NCBI GenBank assembly: GCA_963757815.1
Contig: CAVWSN010000008.1
Coordinates: 52,182-116,181, forward strand
Origin: JACVRW01 sp963757815
GTDB lineage: Bacteria > Actinomycetota > Thermoleophilia > Solirubrobacterales > Thermoleophilaceae
DNA: 64,000 bases
Reading direction: 5' to 3'
How positions within the stretch are numbered: position 1 is the stretch's first letter; each line of letters opens with the position of its first letter. The translations under genes were made by a program, and so were the position numbers. This document shows, one piece after another, positions 42,030 through 50,380 of the stretch. The notes beneath the pieces were generated by a model, which did no database searches, was not told the DNA's origin, and was given only the letters and a program-made list of their open reading frames with translations.

Positions 42030-43284
42030 TCGGCTCGGGCACCTTCCTGAGCGGGACCGTCTTCACCGCTCGCGTGCGCGGCTCCAGCAGTCCCAGCCGC
42101 CCCGCGAGCCAGCGGGCCGGCAGCGCCTGAAGTAGCAGCGTGAGCACGATCGCGAGCGCCACGACGCTCGCCAGGATTTCCACGTGGGGCACCCCGAGCC
42201 CGGCAAGGACGCCGACCAGCGCCGCCGGGATCACTCCGGTCTCGCGGGTCCAGCACAGGAACGCCAGCTCGCTCCGCTCCCAGCGCCCGGCGCGGTCCGG
42301 CAGGACGCAGGCGAACACCGTCAGCGGCCGGGCGACGAGCATCAGCACGGCGAGCACCGCGAGGGCCGGCAGCAGGTTGTCGCCGAGCGCCTCGAAGGGA
42401 AGGTTCGCGCCCAGCACCACGAACACGATGAGGGTCACGATGTCGGCGAGGTTGAACGCGAATACGCGCATCTCAGCCTCGTGCGGGTCGTGCATCGCCA
42501 GGCCGAGGTGCTCCATGTTGCCCACGATCAGCCCGGCCAGGAACGCGCCGAGGTAGCCGCTCCCACCCGCCGTATCGAGCGAGAAGAAGCTGATCGTGAC
42601 CACCGCGAGCACCGCGATGGCGGAGCTCTCGCGCCAGATCCCGGCGCGGTGGCTCGAGATCGCGGCCGCCAGCAGGATCCCGGCCACGATGCCGATCACG
42701 GTGGAGATGCCGAGGTCGACCACGAATTCGGCGGCCGGCTCGGCGATCGAGGTGTCGCCGGTGAGGACGATCCCGGCGAGCGTGAGCGCGAGCACCGCAC
42801 CGGTCGGATCGTTGAAGGCCGATTCGGCGATCACCGTCTGGGCCACCTTCGGCCGCAGCCGCGAGCGGAGGAACAGGGGGATCAGGATCGCGGGGTCGGT
42901 CGGCGAAAGCACCGCCCCGACGAGCAGGGCCGCGGACCAGGGCAGGTCGAAGGCGACGTGGGCCGCGACGCCCACCACGCACGTCGTGATGATCACCCCC
43001 GGCACGACCAGCAGCCCGAGTGCCACCCAGACCTTGCGCAGCAGCGGCAGCGACAGGTTGAGTCCGCCGTAGAAGAGGATCAGCGACACGCCGAGCGTGA
43101 AGATGAGCTGCGCGCCAAGGGACTCGAAGGGCACGTCGACAACGTCGAGGACCGAGGGCCCGAGGAGAGCGCCCACTGCCACGAGCACCAGGATCTCGGG
43201 GATGCGGAGGAGCGAGGCAACCAGCCGCGCGACGAGCGCCCCGACGAGAAGCAGGCTGAGCGTGAGGAGGACGTCGTCGGTCAC
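41989..43284 (-). CDS. Cation:proton antiporter, CPA1/CvrA-like
   Basis: 431 aa with about 12 membrane helices. Family motifs: LLRIPEILVLVAVGALLGPSVLD, LIFTLGVSLILFYGGLNLS, LVGAVLSPTDPAIL, and VAQTVIAESAFNDPTGAVLALTLAG (the ion-binding ND motif), GGSGYLGAFLAGLIVGN. Exchanges K+ or Na+ for protons. There is no TrkA-C tail; the end is a short basic segment. It overlaps glnT tail to tail by 41 bases and the small sensor gene by 4 bases on the same strand. Confidence 0.92.
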   Translation of the reverse strand: MTDDVLLTLSLLLVGALVARLVASLLRIPEILVLVAVGALLGPSVLDVVDVPFESLGAQLIFTLGVSLILFYGGLNLSLPLLRKVWVALGLLVVPGVIITTCVVGVAAHVAFDLPWSAALLVGAVLSPTDPAILIPLFLRSRLRPKVAQTVIAESAFNDPTGAVLALTLAGIVLTGDTSIAEPAAEFVVDLGISTVIGIVAGILLAAAISSHRAGIWRESSAIAVLAVVTISFFSLDTAGGSGYLGAFLAGLIVGNMEHLGLAMHDPHEAEMRVFAFNLADIVTLIVFVVLGANLPFEALGDNLLPALAVLAVLMLVARPLTVFACVLPDRAGRWERSELAFLCWTRETGVIPAALVGVLAGLGVPHVEILASVVALAIVLTLLLQALPARWLAGRLGLLEPRTRAVKTVPLRKVPEPIRTAGGSGPPPTA

Positions 43285-43937
43285 GAGACCGGTCCGCGCC
43301 GCTGGCGGTCGCCCTCGAGCGCCAGGCGCGCGATGTCACCGGCGGTCAGGAGCAGGAGCACGATCACGAGGGCAGCCCCGAGCGCTACGGCGATGAGCCT
43401 CTTGCGCACGTCATCGCGCGCGTCGTCGAAAGCCGCCTCGGTCGCGCCTGCTTCGCGCGTCTCGTAGGCGGCGAGCCGCTCGGCGGTGCCGGCGATCTCC
43501 TCGAAGTTGAGGATCTCGGGGCCGAGCAGGATGCGCTTCGTCACGCCCTCGCGGCCGGCCTGCAGGGCGCTCCAGGCCTGCGCGTCCAGGCTCATGAAGT
43601 CCGCGAAGCCGGCCCTCAGCTCGCGCAGCAGGGCCCGCTCGTGGGGATCGGTGAGCTGCTCGCGGGCAGCACGCAGGTCGCGCCGGAAGTCCGCCACCGA
43701 GCTTTCGAAGCTCGGCCGCGAGCGGCCGTCGTCGTAGCCCCAGGCGGTCTGCCAGCCGTTCACGTCGGTGACGCCGTACTTCAGCTCGAGCGCGAGCGCG
43801 CGCGCACTCGCCCGCTCCTGCACCTCGTCGAAACGGTCGTCGAGCTGGCTCATCCCGTGCAGGGCGACCGCGATCGTCACGACCGGCGCCAGCACGGTCA
43901 GCGCGATGGCTGCGTAGAGCTTTGCCCGGATCGTCAT
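43281..43937 (-). CDS. Stand-alone membrane sensor-like protein (four-helix-bundle periplasmic domain, no output domain)
   Basis: 218 aa. Topology is N-terminal helix (LYAAIALTVLAPVVTIAVAL), about 150 residues of extracytoplasmic alpha-helix (QLDDRFDEVQERASARALAL through FDDARDDVRKRLI), and a second membrane helix near the end (LIAVALGAALVIVLLLLTAG). This is the layout of the sensor half of a chemoreceptor or histidine kinase, but the gene ends right after the second helix with no HAMP, kinase or signalling domain. The stop overlaps the antiporter start, so it may sense conditions for that transporter (inference). Confidence 0.65.
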   Translation of the reverse strand: MTIRAKLYAAIALTVLAPVVTIAVALHGMSQLDDRFDEVQERASARALALELKYGVTDVNGWQTAWGYDDGRSRPSFESSVADFRRDLRAAREQLTDPHERALLRELRAGFADFMSLDAQAWSALQAGREGVTKRILLGPEILNFEEIAGTAERLAAYETREAGATEAAFDDARDDVRKRLIAVALGAALVIVLLLLTAGDIARLALEGDRQRRGPVS

Positions 43938-43981
43938 CGAGGACTGCCCGCCGGGGCGGATATAGGGTGGCTTACGTCGTG

Positions 43982-44191
43982 ATGCTCTTCCTCGTCATGG
44001 GACAGATGCCGGTGGTGCTGCTGGTGGCGCTGCTGATCCTGTGCTACCTCACGGCGATCGAGCTGAGGCCGGAAGACGACCCCGTCCTCATCAAGGCGTG
44101 GTGGGTGCTGCTGGTGTTTCTCACGAACGTCGTCGGCTACGCGGCGTTCCGGATCTGGCTGGCCGCCCGCCGCCGGCGCCGAAGCGCCTAG
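43982..44191 (+). CDS. Small two-helix membrane protein, about 69 aa
   Basis: From ATG 43982: two hydrophobic segments (MLFLVMGQMPVVLLVALLILCYL and WWVLLVFLTNVVGYAAFRIWLAA) joined by an acidic loop (ELRPEDDPVLIK), and a basic RRRRRS tail. The shape recalls phospholipase-D-nuclease-N-terminal-like small proteins, but the match is weak. A TATAGGGT box lies 14 bases upstream. GTG 43967 is an alternative start. It is convergent with the PucR-like regulator (8 bases) and divergent from the sensor gene. Confidence 0.6.
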   Translation: MLFLVMGQMPVVLLVALLILCYLTAIELRPEDDPVLIKAWWVLLVFLTNVVGYAAFRIWLAARRRRRSA

Positions 44192-44199
44192 CAGGAGCC

Positions 44200-46017
44200 T
44201 CACTCGCCGGTCTCCTCGCGAACCCGCCGCAGCCGCGCGACCTTGAGCGCGAGCTCCAGCGAGAGGAGGTCCTCCTCGCGCAGGTCGAGCTTGGTGATCT
44301 GCTGGATCCGCTCGAGCCGCTGGCGCACCGTGTTCGGGTGGATGTAAAGCGCGCGGGCGCTCGCCGCGACGCTGCAGCGCGCCGCCAGGTAGCGCTCCAG
44401 CGTGTCGACCAGCCGCGCGTTTCGGTCCCGGTCGTAGTCGATCAGGGCCGCCACGGCCTGTCCGTAGCGATCACGCGGCGCCTCGTCGAGCTCGAGGTTG
44501 ACGAGGTAGCGGTAGGCACCCAGGCGCTCATAGGACACGGCTCCACCGCCCGCGGCGAGCGAGCGGGCGATCCGCGCCGCGTCGGCCGCCTCGCGCATCC
44601 TGCGGCGTGCGCTCGCCGCGCCGCGCTCGGCGTCGCTCAGCCCGATGTCCACCCCCAGCTCGGCCCCGAGCTCCTCGCAGGCGAGGCGCAGCTGCTCGGC
44701 CGCGCCCGTGTCCAGGGCGGGCAGCGGCACCAGGGCGCGCAGCGAGTCGTGGCGCGCGTCGAAGAACGCGCGCCGGTAGAGCCGGCGCAGCCGCGCCTGC
44801 ACGCGCCCGGCGAGCTCCGGCCAGGGCTTCTCCTCGCGCCCGTCGGCGTGCCCTTGCCACCCAGCGCCGCGGGCGCGCGCTCCACGTGCAGGAAGACGTG
44901 CGGGCGGGTCAGGTCGCAGCGCGCCTCGCCGGCCTTCGCCTCGGCCGTCTTGACCGACCCCGCCGCCAGCGCCTCGAACATGTCCTTGACGATGTTCTCC
45001 GCGGTCAGCCGCTCGATCAGCTCGGCCTTCTTGAGTCCGACCGCGGTCTGGTTCGCGACCGCGCGCAGGAGCTCCGAGTCCTCCTCCCCGAAGGACCGGC
45101 CGGCCACCCCACAGCAGAGCAGCCCGAGCTGCTCGTCGCCGGCCGCCAGCGGCGCCACAAGCAGGCGCTCGCCGTCGTCCACGTCGCTGCCGTGGGGCGT
45201 CTCCCCGCTCGCCGCGCCACTCGCGGCGAACCATGTCGAGCAGCAGCGCCGCGCGGCCCGGGCGCGATGCCCGGCCCTCCGGCTCGGGCGGGTCCGCGGC
45301 CGCCAGCACCAGCTCGTCCGCCTCGGGGTCGAGGCGCCAGATCTGGCAGGTGTCCGCGCCGAGCAGCTCGCGGGCACCGCGCGTGACGGCGTCATGCAGG
45401 TCCTCGCGCAGCGTGACGGCCGCGAGGGCCTGGCTCAGGCGCGTGAGCGTCGTGAGGGCGTCGACGCGCCGGCGCGTCTCCTCGTAGAGCTGGGCGTTCT
45501 CGATCGCGCCCGCCGCGAGCGAGGCGGTATGTACGAGGAACTTGAGCACGTCGTCGTCGAACTCGCGCGGCGCCTCGGTGTGGAGCACGACGACCCCGAT
45601 CACCGCGCCGGAGCGGTAGAGAAGCGGCACGGCCACCATCGACTGGAAGCGCTCCTCCTCGAGCTCCGGCACGTACTTCATGCGCGGGTCCTCCATCGCC
45701 CGCTCCCGGATGAACTCGGGCGTGCGCGTGCGCGCGACCCAGCCGGTGAGTCCCTCGTCGATCCCCCACTCGAGCTCGCCCACCAGGTGCGAGTAGCGCG
45801 GAGAGGCCGCCTGCAGGACAAGGCGGTCGCCGTTCAGGAAGTAGATGAAGCAGGCGTGGCAGCCGGTGGCGTCGGTCGCGATCTCGACGATGCCGGCCAG
45901 CACCCGTTCGAGCGCAAGCGACGAGGAGACCGTCTTGATGACCGCGTAGAGCGTCTCGTTCTCGCGCCGGACGCGGTCGAGGGCGTTACCGCGGCCTGTG
46001 ACCGGTGAGACCGTCAT
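44200..46017 (-). CDS. GAF-domain PucR-type transcriptional regulator (frame broken twice)
   Basis: The N-terminal GAF domain (TVSSSLALERVLAGIVEIATDATGCHACFIYFLNGDRLVLQAA) and the C-terminal PucR helix-turn-helix (LVDTLERYLAARCSVAASARALYIHPNTVRQRLERIQQI) share one frame. The middle (DGERLLVAPLAAGDEQLGLLCCGVAGRSFGEEDSELLRAVANQTAVGLKKAE, a second GAF) is in another frame between about 45210 and 44850. Two compensating single-base changes explain it. It is divergent from amtB, whose promoter holds two TGTG-N7-CACA sites, so it is the leading candidate for the activator of amtB and glnT (inference). Confidence 0.82.
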   Translation of the reverse strand: MTVSPVTGRGNALDRVRRENETLYAVIKTVSSSLALERVLAGIVEIATDATGCHACFIYFLNGDRLVLQAASPRYSHLVGELEWGIDEGLTGWVARTRTPEFIRERAMEDPRMKYVPELEEERFQSMVAVPLLYRSGAVIGVVVLHTEAPREFDDDVLKFLVHTASLAAGAIENAQLYEETRRRVDALTTLTRLSQALAAVTLREDLHDAVTRGARELLGADTCQIWRLDPEADELVLAAADPPEPEGRASRPGRAALLLDMVRREWRGERGDAPRQRRGRRRAPACGAAGGRRRAARAALLWGGRPVLRGGGLGAPARGREPDRGRTQEGRADRAADRGEHRQGHVRGAGGGVGQDGRGEGRRGALRPDPPARLPARGARARGAGWQGHADGREEKPWPELAGRVQARLRRLYRRAFFDARHDSLRALVPLPALDTGAAEQLRLACEELGAELGVDIGLSDAERGAASARRRMREAADAARIARSLAAGGGAVSYERLGAYRYLVNLELDEAPRDRYGQAVAALIDYDRDRNARLVDTLERYLAARCSVAASARALYIHPNTVRQRLERIQQITKLDLREEDLLSLELALKVARLRRVREETGE

Positions 46018-46070
46018 GCGAGCCTTCCTTTCCCTGGGCGGATCGTAGCCCGGGCGCTCCGGCGCCCATA

Positions 46071-46118
46071 TGTGAGGATTCCATACTCCCGACGCGCGAA
46101 CGCTGTGCGGTCGTCACA
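46071..46118. promoter_or_regulatory. Two TGTG-N7-CACA operator sites upstream of amtB
   Basis: TGTGAGGATTCCATA (46071-46085) and TGTGCGGTCGTCACA (46104-46118), start to start 33 bp. The second abuts the -35 TTGCGG. This reproduces the arrangement at glnT (40569-40616) and lies between the divergent regulator and amtB genes. Confidence 0.75.
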
Positions 46119-46147
46119 TTGCGGCCCGCCGCGTGCCGGAATACGGT
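46119..46147 (+). promoter_or_regulatory. Promoter of amtB
   Basis: -35 TTGCGG (46119-46124), 17-base spacer, -10 TACGGT (46142-46147). The start point would be near 46154, leaving a leader of about 70 bases with a ribosome site (GGGAGGAACGG) just before ATG 46227. The operator touching the -35 suggests class II-type activation. Confidence 0.55.
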
Positions 46148-46226
46148 CGCCTCGGGTCGGTGATTGTGACTACAGGCTCATGGGGAGCGCCCGTCGCGTG
46201 ACCGCGCGCAGGGCCGGGAGGAACGG

Positions 46227-47667
46227 ATGATCGACTTCGTCATCGCGCAGGTGGAGAACCTGGAGGACGCGGCGCCGCTCGAGGGCCTGACGCAGGACAG
46301 CCTCATCATCGGCGAGCAGTTCTACTTCTTCACGGTCGTGCTCATGTGGCTCATCCACGTGGGCTTCATGACCTACGAGGCCGGCGTCGTGCGGCGCAAG
46401 AACGTGCTCGCCACCGCGATGAAGAACATCCTGACCATCGCCGTGGTCACGCCGACGTTCTATTACGTCGGCTGGTGGATCTACGGCTGCAACCAGCCCG
46501 GCTTCCCGCCGATCGGCCCGAACTCGACCGACTTCTCGGTCGTGCAGTGCCAGAGCGGCATTCCGTGGTCCGACGCCTTCGGGCCGAACCTGACCAACAA
46601 CATCAACCTGGTCTTCTTCCTTGCCTTCCTGCTGTTCTCGTGGACCACCGCCTCGATCATGTCGGGGGCGCTGCTCGAGCGCGTGCGGCTGTCCGCCTAC
46701 CTCTTGCTGGCGGTGATGCTGGGCTCGGTCGTCTGGATCCTCGACGCGGCGTGGGGCTGGAGCGCGGGCGGCTGGATGACCCTGCGCTTCGGCTTCCACG
46801 ACTCGATCGCGTCCGGCGTGGTTCACGGCGTGGCCGGGGCGTTCACGCTCGGGGTGCTCTTCAACCTCGGTCCGCGAATAGGCAAGTACACCCGGGACGG
46901 GCTCGCGCGCGCCTTCCGGCCGCACGACCTGCACCGGACCCTGCTCGGCCTGATGCTGATCTTCACCGGCTTCTACGCGTTCTACGCGGCCTGCCTCGTC
47001 ATCTCGTCGACCGCCTTCCCGGGCTGGGCGAACATCTATCTGTCGCCGACGACGCTGGGCACGATCGGGATGATCATCACCTTCGGCTTCGCCGGCGGCT
47101 TCACGGGCGGTTACTTCGCCTCGCGCGGCGACCCGTTCTGGACGGTCTCCGGCGGCCTCGCGGGCGTGATCAGCGTCTCCGCCGGCGCGGACGTGTACGC
47201 GCCGACGCTGGGGTACCTGCTTGCGATGGCATCTGCGGCGATGGTCGTGTATATCGGCAACTGGATCGAGAAGAAGATGCGCGTCGACGACGTGGTCGGA
47301 GCGGTGGCGGTGCACGGCGCTGCCGGCTTCCTCGGCGTCCTGTGGGTGGGCGTGTTCGCCGCGGGCTACCCGACGGGCATCAACAACGTCGACAGCTCGC
47401 TCTGGGGTCAGCTGCTCGGGATCGCCACGTTCCTGCCGCTCGGCTTCCTCACCGGCTGGGTGGCCTCGTTCGTGCTCAAGAAGCTGAACCTGCTGCGCGT
47501 GCCGCCCGAGGTCGAGCTCGAGGGCCTCGACGTGGTCGAGTACCACCAGGACCTCTACCTGCCCGAGGTGGCCGTCGGTGAGCGAGCGCATCATCGAGCC
47601 GGACGGCACGATCGTGGAGGCGGAGGCCATCCTGGTCGAAGCCGAGTCGGAGGTGATTCGCCGATGA
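46227..47667 (+). CDS. amt: Ammonium transporter AmtB (frame broken near the C-terminus)
   Basis: About 480 aa with 11-12 helices. The Amt pore histidines are in FHDSIASGVVHGVAGAF and AVAVHGAAGFLGVLWVG; MSGALLERVRLSAYLLLAV is the conserved 'ERVR' helix. The N-terminal part (LWLIHVGFMTYEAGVVRRKN region) is typical of actinobacterial/archaeal Amt. After LYLPEVAV (about 47575) the frame slips, and the family-like acidic tail (SERIIEPDGTIVEAEAILVEAESEVIRR) continues to TGA 47667 in the next frame. It imports ammonium or methylammonium; its divergent neighbour is the PucR-type regulator. Confidence 0.9.
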
Positions 47668-47702
47668 CCGCGACCTTGAGTCGAGAGAGAAAGGGAGCCG
47701 AA

Positions 47703-48032
47703 TGCCTCCTCTGATCAACAGCGCGCCCGACTGCGTGGTCTCCCGGGAGGGCGCCGAGCCGGCCGACGACTCCCTCGACTTCATCCTTCAGGCCAACTAC
47801 GAGGACTGCGCGGGGTTCGGGACCTTCATGCCGGGTTCGACCTACGGCGAGGAGGGCAGCTGCGGCGGAGACCGCCTACTACATCCTCACCTGGCTGGGG
47901 ATCGTGGTGACGGTTCTCGTCCTGATCGCGTGGGTGGCCTATGAGAACCGCCAGCTCGTGGGCCACGTGGCCCGCATCGGCCGAAGACCCGCAGGACCCG
48001 ACGAGCCGCCACCGGCGCAGCCGGGCGTCTAG
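47703..48032 (+). CDS. Small membrane protein downstream of amtB (frame broken once)
   Basis: From ATG 47703 behind AAAGGGAGC. The first 50 residues are soluble and acidic (VSREGAEPADDSLDFILQANYEDC). The frame must shift near 47850-47880, since the next frame continues directly with a clean transmembrane segment and tail (AETAYYILTWLGIVVTVLVL, AYENRQLVGHVARIGRR) to TAG 48030-48032 and has no start codon of its own. No family recognised. Position after amtB suggests an accessory role in the same transcript. Confidence 0.5.
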
Positions 48033-48048
48033 GAAATCAGGAGAAACC

Positions 48049-48216
48049 GTGGTCAACAACGGAAGCAGCAAACGCCAGATCGAGTTCCCGCCGCAGCAGA
48101 CGCACGTGAAGGGATTCGAGATCGCGATGCTTGCCATCTCGATCCTGTGCGCGATCATCGTCCTCGTGGTCGTGCTCTTCACGAACATCGGGAACGAGTT
48201 CCGTCCAACCATCTGA
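48049..48216 (+). CDS. Small single-pass membrane protein, 55 aa
   Basis: From GTG 48049 behind AGGAGA. A polar start (MVNNGSSKRQIEFPPQQTHVKG) leads into one transmembrane helix (FEIAMLAISILCAIIVLVVVLF) and a short exposed end (TNIGNEFRPTI). Good ribosome site and ordinary codon use support it. Third gene of the amtB run, 16 bases after the preceding small protein. Unknown function. Confidence 0.6.
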   Translation: MVNNGSSKRQIEFPPQQTHVKGFEIAMLAISILCAIIVLVVVLFTNIGNEFRPTI

Positions 48217-48551
48217 GCAAGCAGCTTCGCCGGCAGCAGATCCGGCCCACATGGCCGCGCGTCGCGGTCATCGTCGGCGTGCTCCTGCTCGCGTTCTTCG
48301 TTGCCCGCAGCTGCCAGCAGTCCCAGGTGCGGATCACGAAGGAACAGGCGGTCGCGACGGCCGAGCGCGAGGTCGACTTCGAGCCGCGCGACACCCAGAT
48401 CAGGCTGCTGCGCCAGGGCCTGAACTCGCGGCCCTACTGGATCGTCTCGCTGTCCACGCCCGGCCCACAGGCGGACACCTTCAGCCGGCTGGCCGTCGTG
48501 AAGATCGACGCCAACACCGGGAAGGTGGACGACGTGACGCGGGAGCGCTGA
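48147..48551 (+). CDS. Membrane-anchored PepSY-like protein
   Basis: After a basic N-terminus there is one transmembrane helix (VAVIVGVLLLAFFVARS), then a soluble domain with a PepSY-like pattern (ITKEQAVATAEREVDF, RPYWIVSLS, RLAVVKIDANTGKVDDV). PepSY domains often inhibit or fold secreted enzymes. The start is unresolved: ATG 48147 lies inside the previous gene, while a CTG at 48213 overlaps its stop (CTGA) and gives a cleaner N-terminus. Last gene in the amtB run. Confidence 0.65.
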   Translation: MRDHRPRGRALHEHRERVPSNHLSKQLRRQQIRPTWPRVAVIVGVLLLAFFVARSCQQSQVRITKEQAVATAEREVDFEPRDTQIRLLRQGLNSRPYWIVSLSTPGPQADTFSRLAVVKIDANTGKVDDVTRER

Positions 48552-48552
48552 C

Positions 48553-48810
48553 TCACCGCGTTACGGCGCGCCTCGGCGAGGCTGCCGCTGCTTGGGCCTC
48601 GTCCGCGCGCGTGGTGTGGTAGCGCCTGAACGCGATCGCGGCCCAGATCGCCTCCACCACCCCGAAGGGCCAGGTGCCCGCGAGGAAGCCGTACGCGCTG
48701 GAGAGCAGGCAACCGCAGCCGAAGGCGAAGATGAAGCCGCGCCCGCGGCGCTCGAGCGCGTACATCAGCATCATGAACGTGAGGGCGACGACTCCGAAAA
48801 GCGTGAGCAC
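48553..48810 (-). CDS. Conserved small membrane protein, 85 aa
   Basis: Two to three helices: LTLFGVVALTFMMLMYALER, then FAFGCGCLLSSAYGFLAGTWPFGVVEAIWAAIAFRRYH. The GTWPFGVVEAIWAAIAFRR block is a recurring pattern in small actinobacterial membrane proteins (formerly unnamed DUFs). Function unknown. It is on the radA strand, 21 bases after its stop, and converges with the PepSY-like gene by one base. Confidence 0.7.
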   Translation of the reverse strand: MLTLFGVVALTFMMLMYALERRGRGFIFAFGCGCLLSSAYGFLAGTWPFGVVEAIWAAIAFRRYHTTRADEAQAAAASPRRAVTR

Positions 48811-48831
48811 GCCTTGAGTGTGACGACAGGC

Positions 48832-50197
48832 TCAGGCTGCTCGCGCCGGAGCGCTTCTTGCCCCGGCGGCGGCCAGCGCCTGGCGTAGCGTTGACAACCG
48901 CTCTCCCGGGTGCAGGACGGTCGTGAGGCCGAACTTCCCGGCCTCGGCCATCCGCCGGTCCGCGTGGCCGACGTGGCGCAGCTCACCGGTGAGGCCGAGC
49001 TCGCCGAAGGCCGCCAGCGGCTGCTCGCCGCCGAGCTCCGTCCCCTTGGCTGCCGAGGCGAGCGCCAGCGCGATCGCCAGGTCCGCCCCGGGCTCGTCCA
49101 CCCGCACGCCGCCGGCCACCGACACGAACACGTCGCTGCCGCCGAGCGCGGCCCCGCCGTGGCGCGCCAGGACGGCGAGCACCAGCGCGAGCCGGTTGCG
49201 GTCGACCCCGTTGGCCACGCGCCGCGGGGGGACCAGCTCGCTCGGGGCGACGAGCGCCTGGACCTCCACGAGCAGCGGGCGCGAGCCCTCCATCGCGCAG
49301 AGCACGACGGAGCCCGGGGCACGCGTGGCCTCGTTGACGAAGCGGGCGCTCGCGTCCTCGACCTCGACGAGGCCGTGCTCGTTCATCTCGAACACGCCGA
49401 CCTCGCTGGTCGAGCCGAAGCGGTTCTTGAGCGAGCGCAGGGTGCGATAGGTGCGCTCGCGCTCGCCTTCGAAGCTGAGCACGCAGTCCACGAGGTGCTC
49501 CAGCACGCGCGGTCCGGCGATCGAGCCCTCCTTGGTCACGTGGCCGACGAGGATCACGGCCACGCCGCGCTCCTTGGCCACGCGCATCAGCCGGCCGGCC
49601 ACCTCGCGCACCTGGCCGACCGAGCCGGGGCTGCCCGACAGCGCCGGGTCGTAGAGCACCTGCACGGAATCCACGACGCAGACCTCGGGGCGCTCGGCCT
49701 CGATCGTGGCGAGCACCGAGTCGAGGTCGGTCTCGGCGACGATCGGCACGGTGAGCGCGGCCGGCCCGAGGCGCTGGGCGCGCAGCTTGACCTGGGCGGC
49801 CGACTCCTCGCCGGACACGTAGAGGACGCTGCGGCCCGCGGCGGCCAGGTTGCCGAGGGCTCCGCTCGTGAGGGTGGACTTGCCGATCCCGGGCGAGCCG
49901 CCGATCAAGACGAGCGAGCCGGGAACGACGCCGCCGCCCAGGACGCGGTCGAGCTCGCCGATGCCGGTGCGCAGGCGCTGGACGCGCGGGGCCTGGACGT
50001 CGCCGAGGGCGAACGGGCTTGAGGGCGCGCGGTCGAGCGGCGCGGGCCGCCCGCACCGCCGCCGCCGGCCGCGGCGCGGCGACGCGCACCTCCTCGACGA
50101 GCGTGTTCCACTCGCCGCAGCCCGGGCAGCGGCCGTGCCACTTCGGACTCTCGTGGCCGCACGAACTACAGGCAAAGAGGGTGGCGGGGCGAGCCAT
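48832..50197 (-). CDS. radA: DNA repair protein RadA/Sms (frame broken once)
   Basis: The zinc finger at the N-terminus (MARPATLFACSSCGHESPKW, HGRCPGCGEWNTLVEE) is in one frame from ATG 50197. After about 50020-50060 the next frame carries GIGELDRVLGGGVVPGSLVL, Walker A GGSPGIGKST, the RadA-specific SLKNRFGSTSEVGVFEM and the C-terminal Lon-like domain (FVSVAGGVRVDEPGADLAIALALASA). RadA is a RecA-fold helicase that processes recombination intermediates. The break falls in a GCC/GCG-repeat linker where sequence errors are likely. Confidence 0.9.
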
Positions 50198-50380
50198 GCT
50201 CCCGAACCTAAGGAGCGGGGCGGACGGCTTCGCCCCGGCGCCCCGCCCCGCGGGCCGCGGCCCGGCGGCCCGCCCAGGGTGCTTGACGAGTTAGTCGCGG
50301 ATAGCGCGGATTAATTCGTCACACCCCCCGAGCGGCAGGCTGGCCGGTCCGTCCGACGCGGGGAGTTCCATCGGTCGTTC

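Noticed and set aside
44200..46017. Programmed frameshifting in the PucR-type regulator
   Set aside because: Two opposite slips without slippery heptamers or shared structures, and similar slips in eight unrelated genes, point to sequence errors.
50311..50320. Fourth AATTCGT operator upstream of the DnaQ-GIY-YIG gene
   Set aside because: TTAATTCGTC has the right half only; the left half does not match and the gene is unrelated in function.
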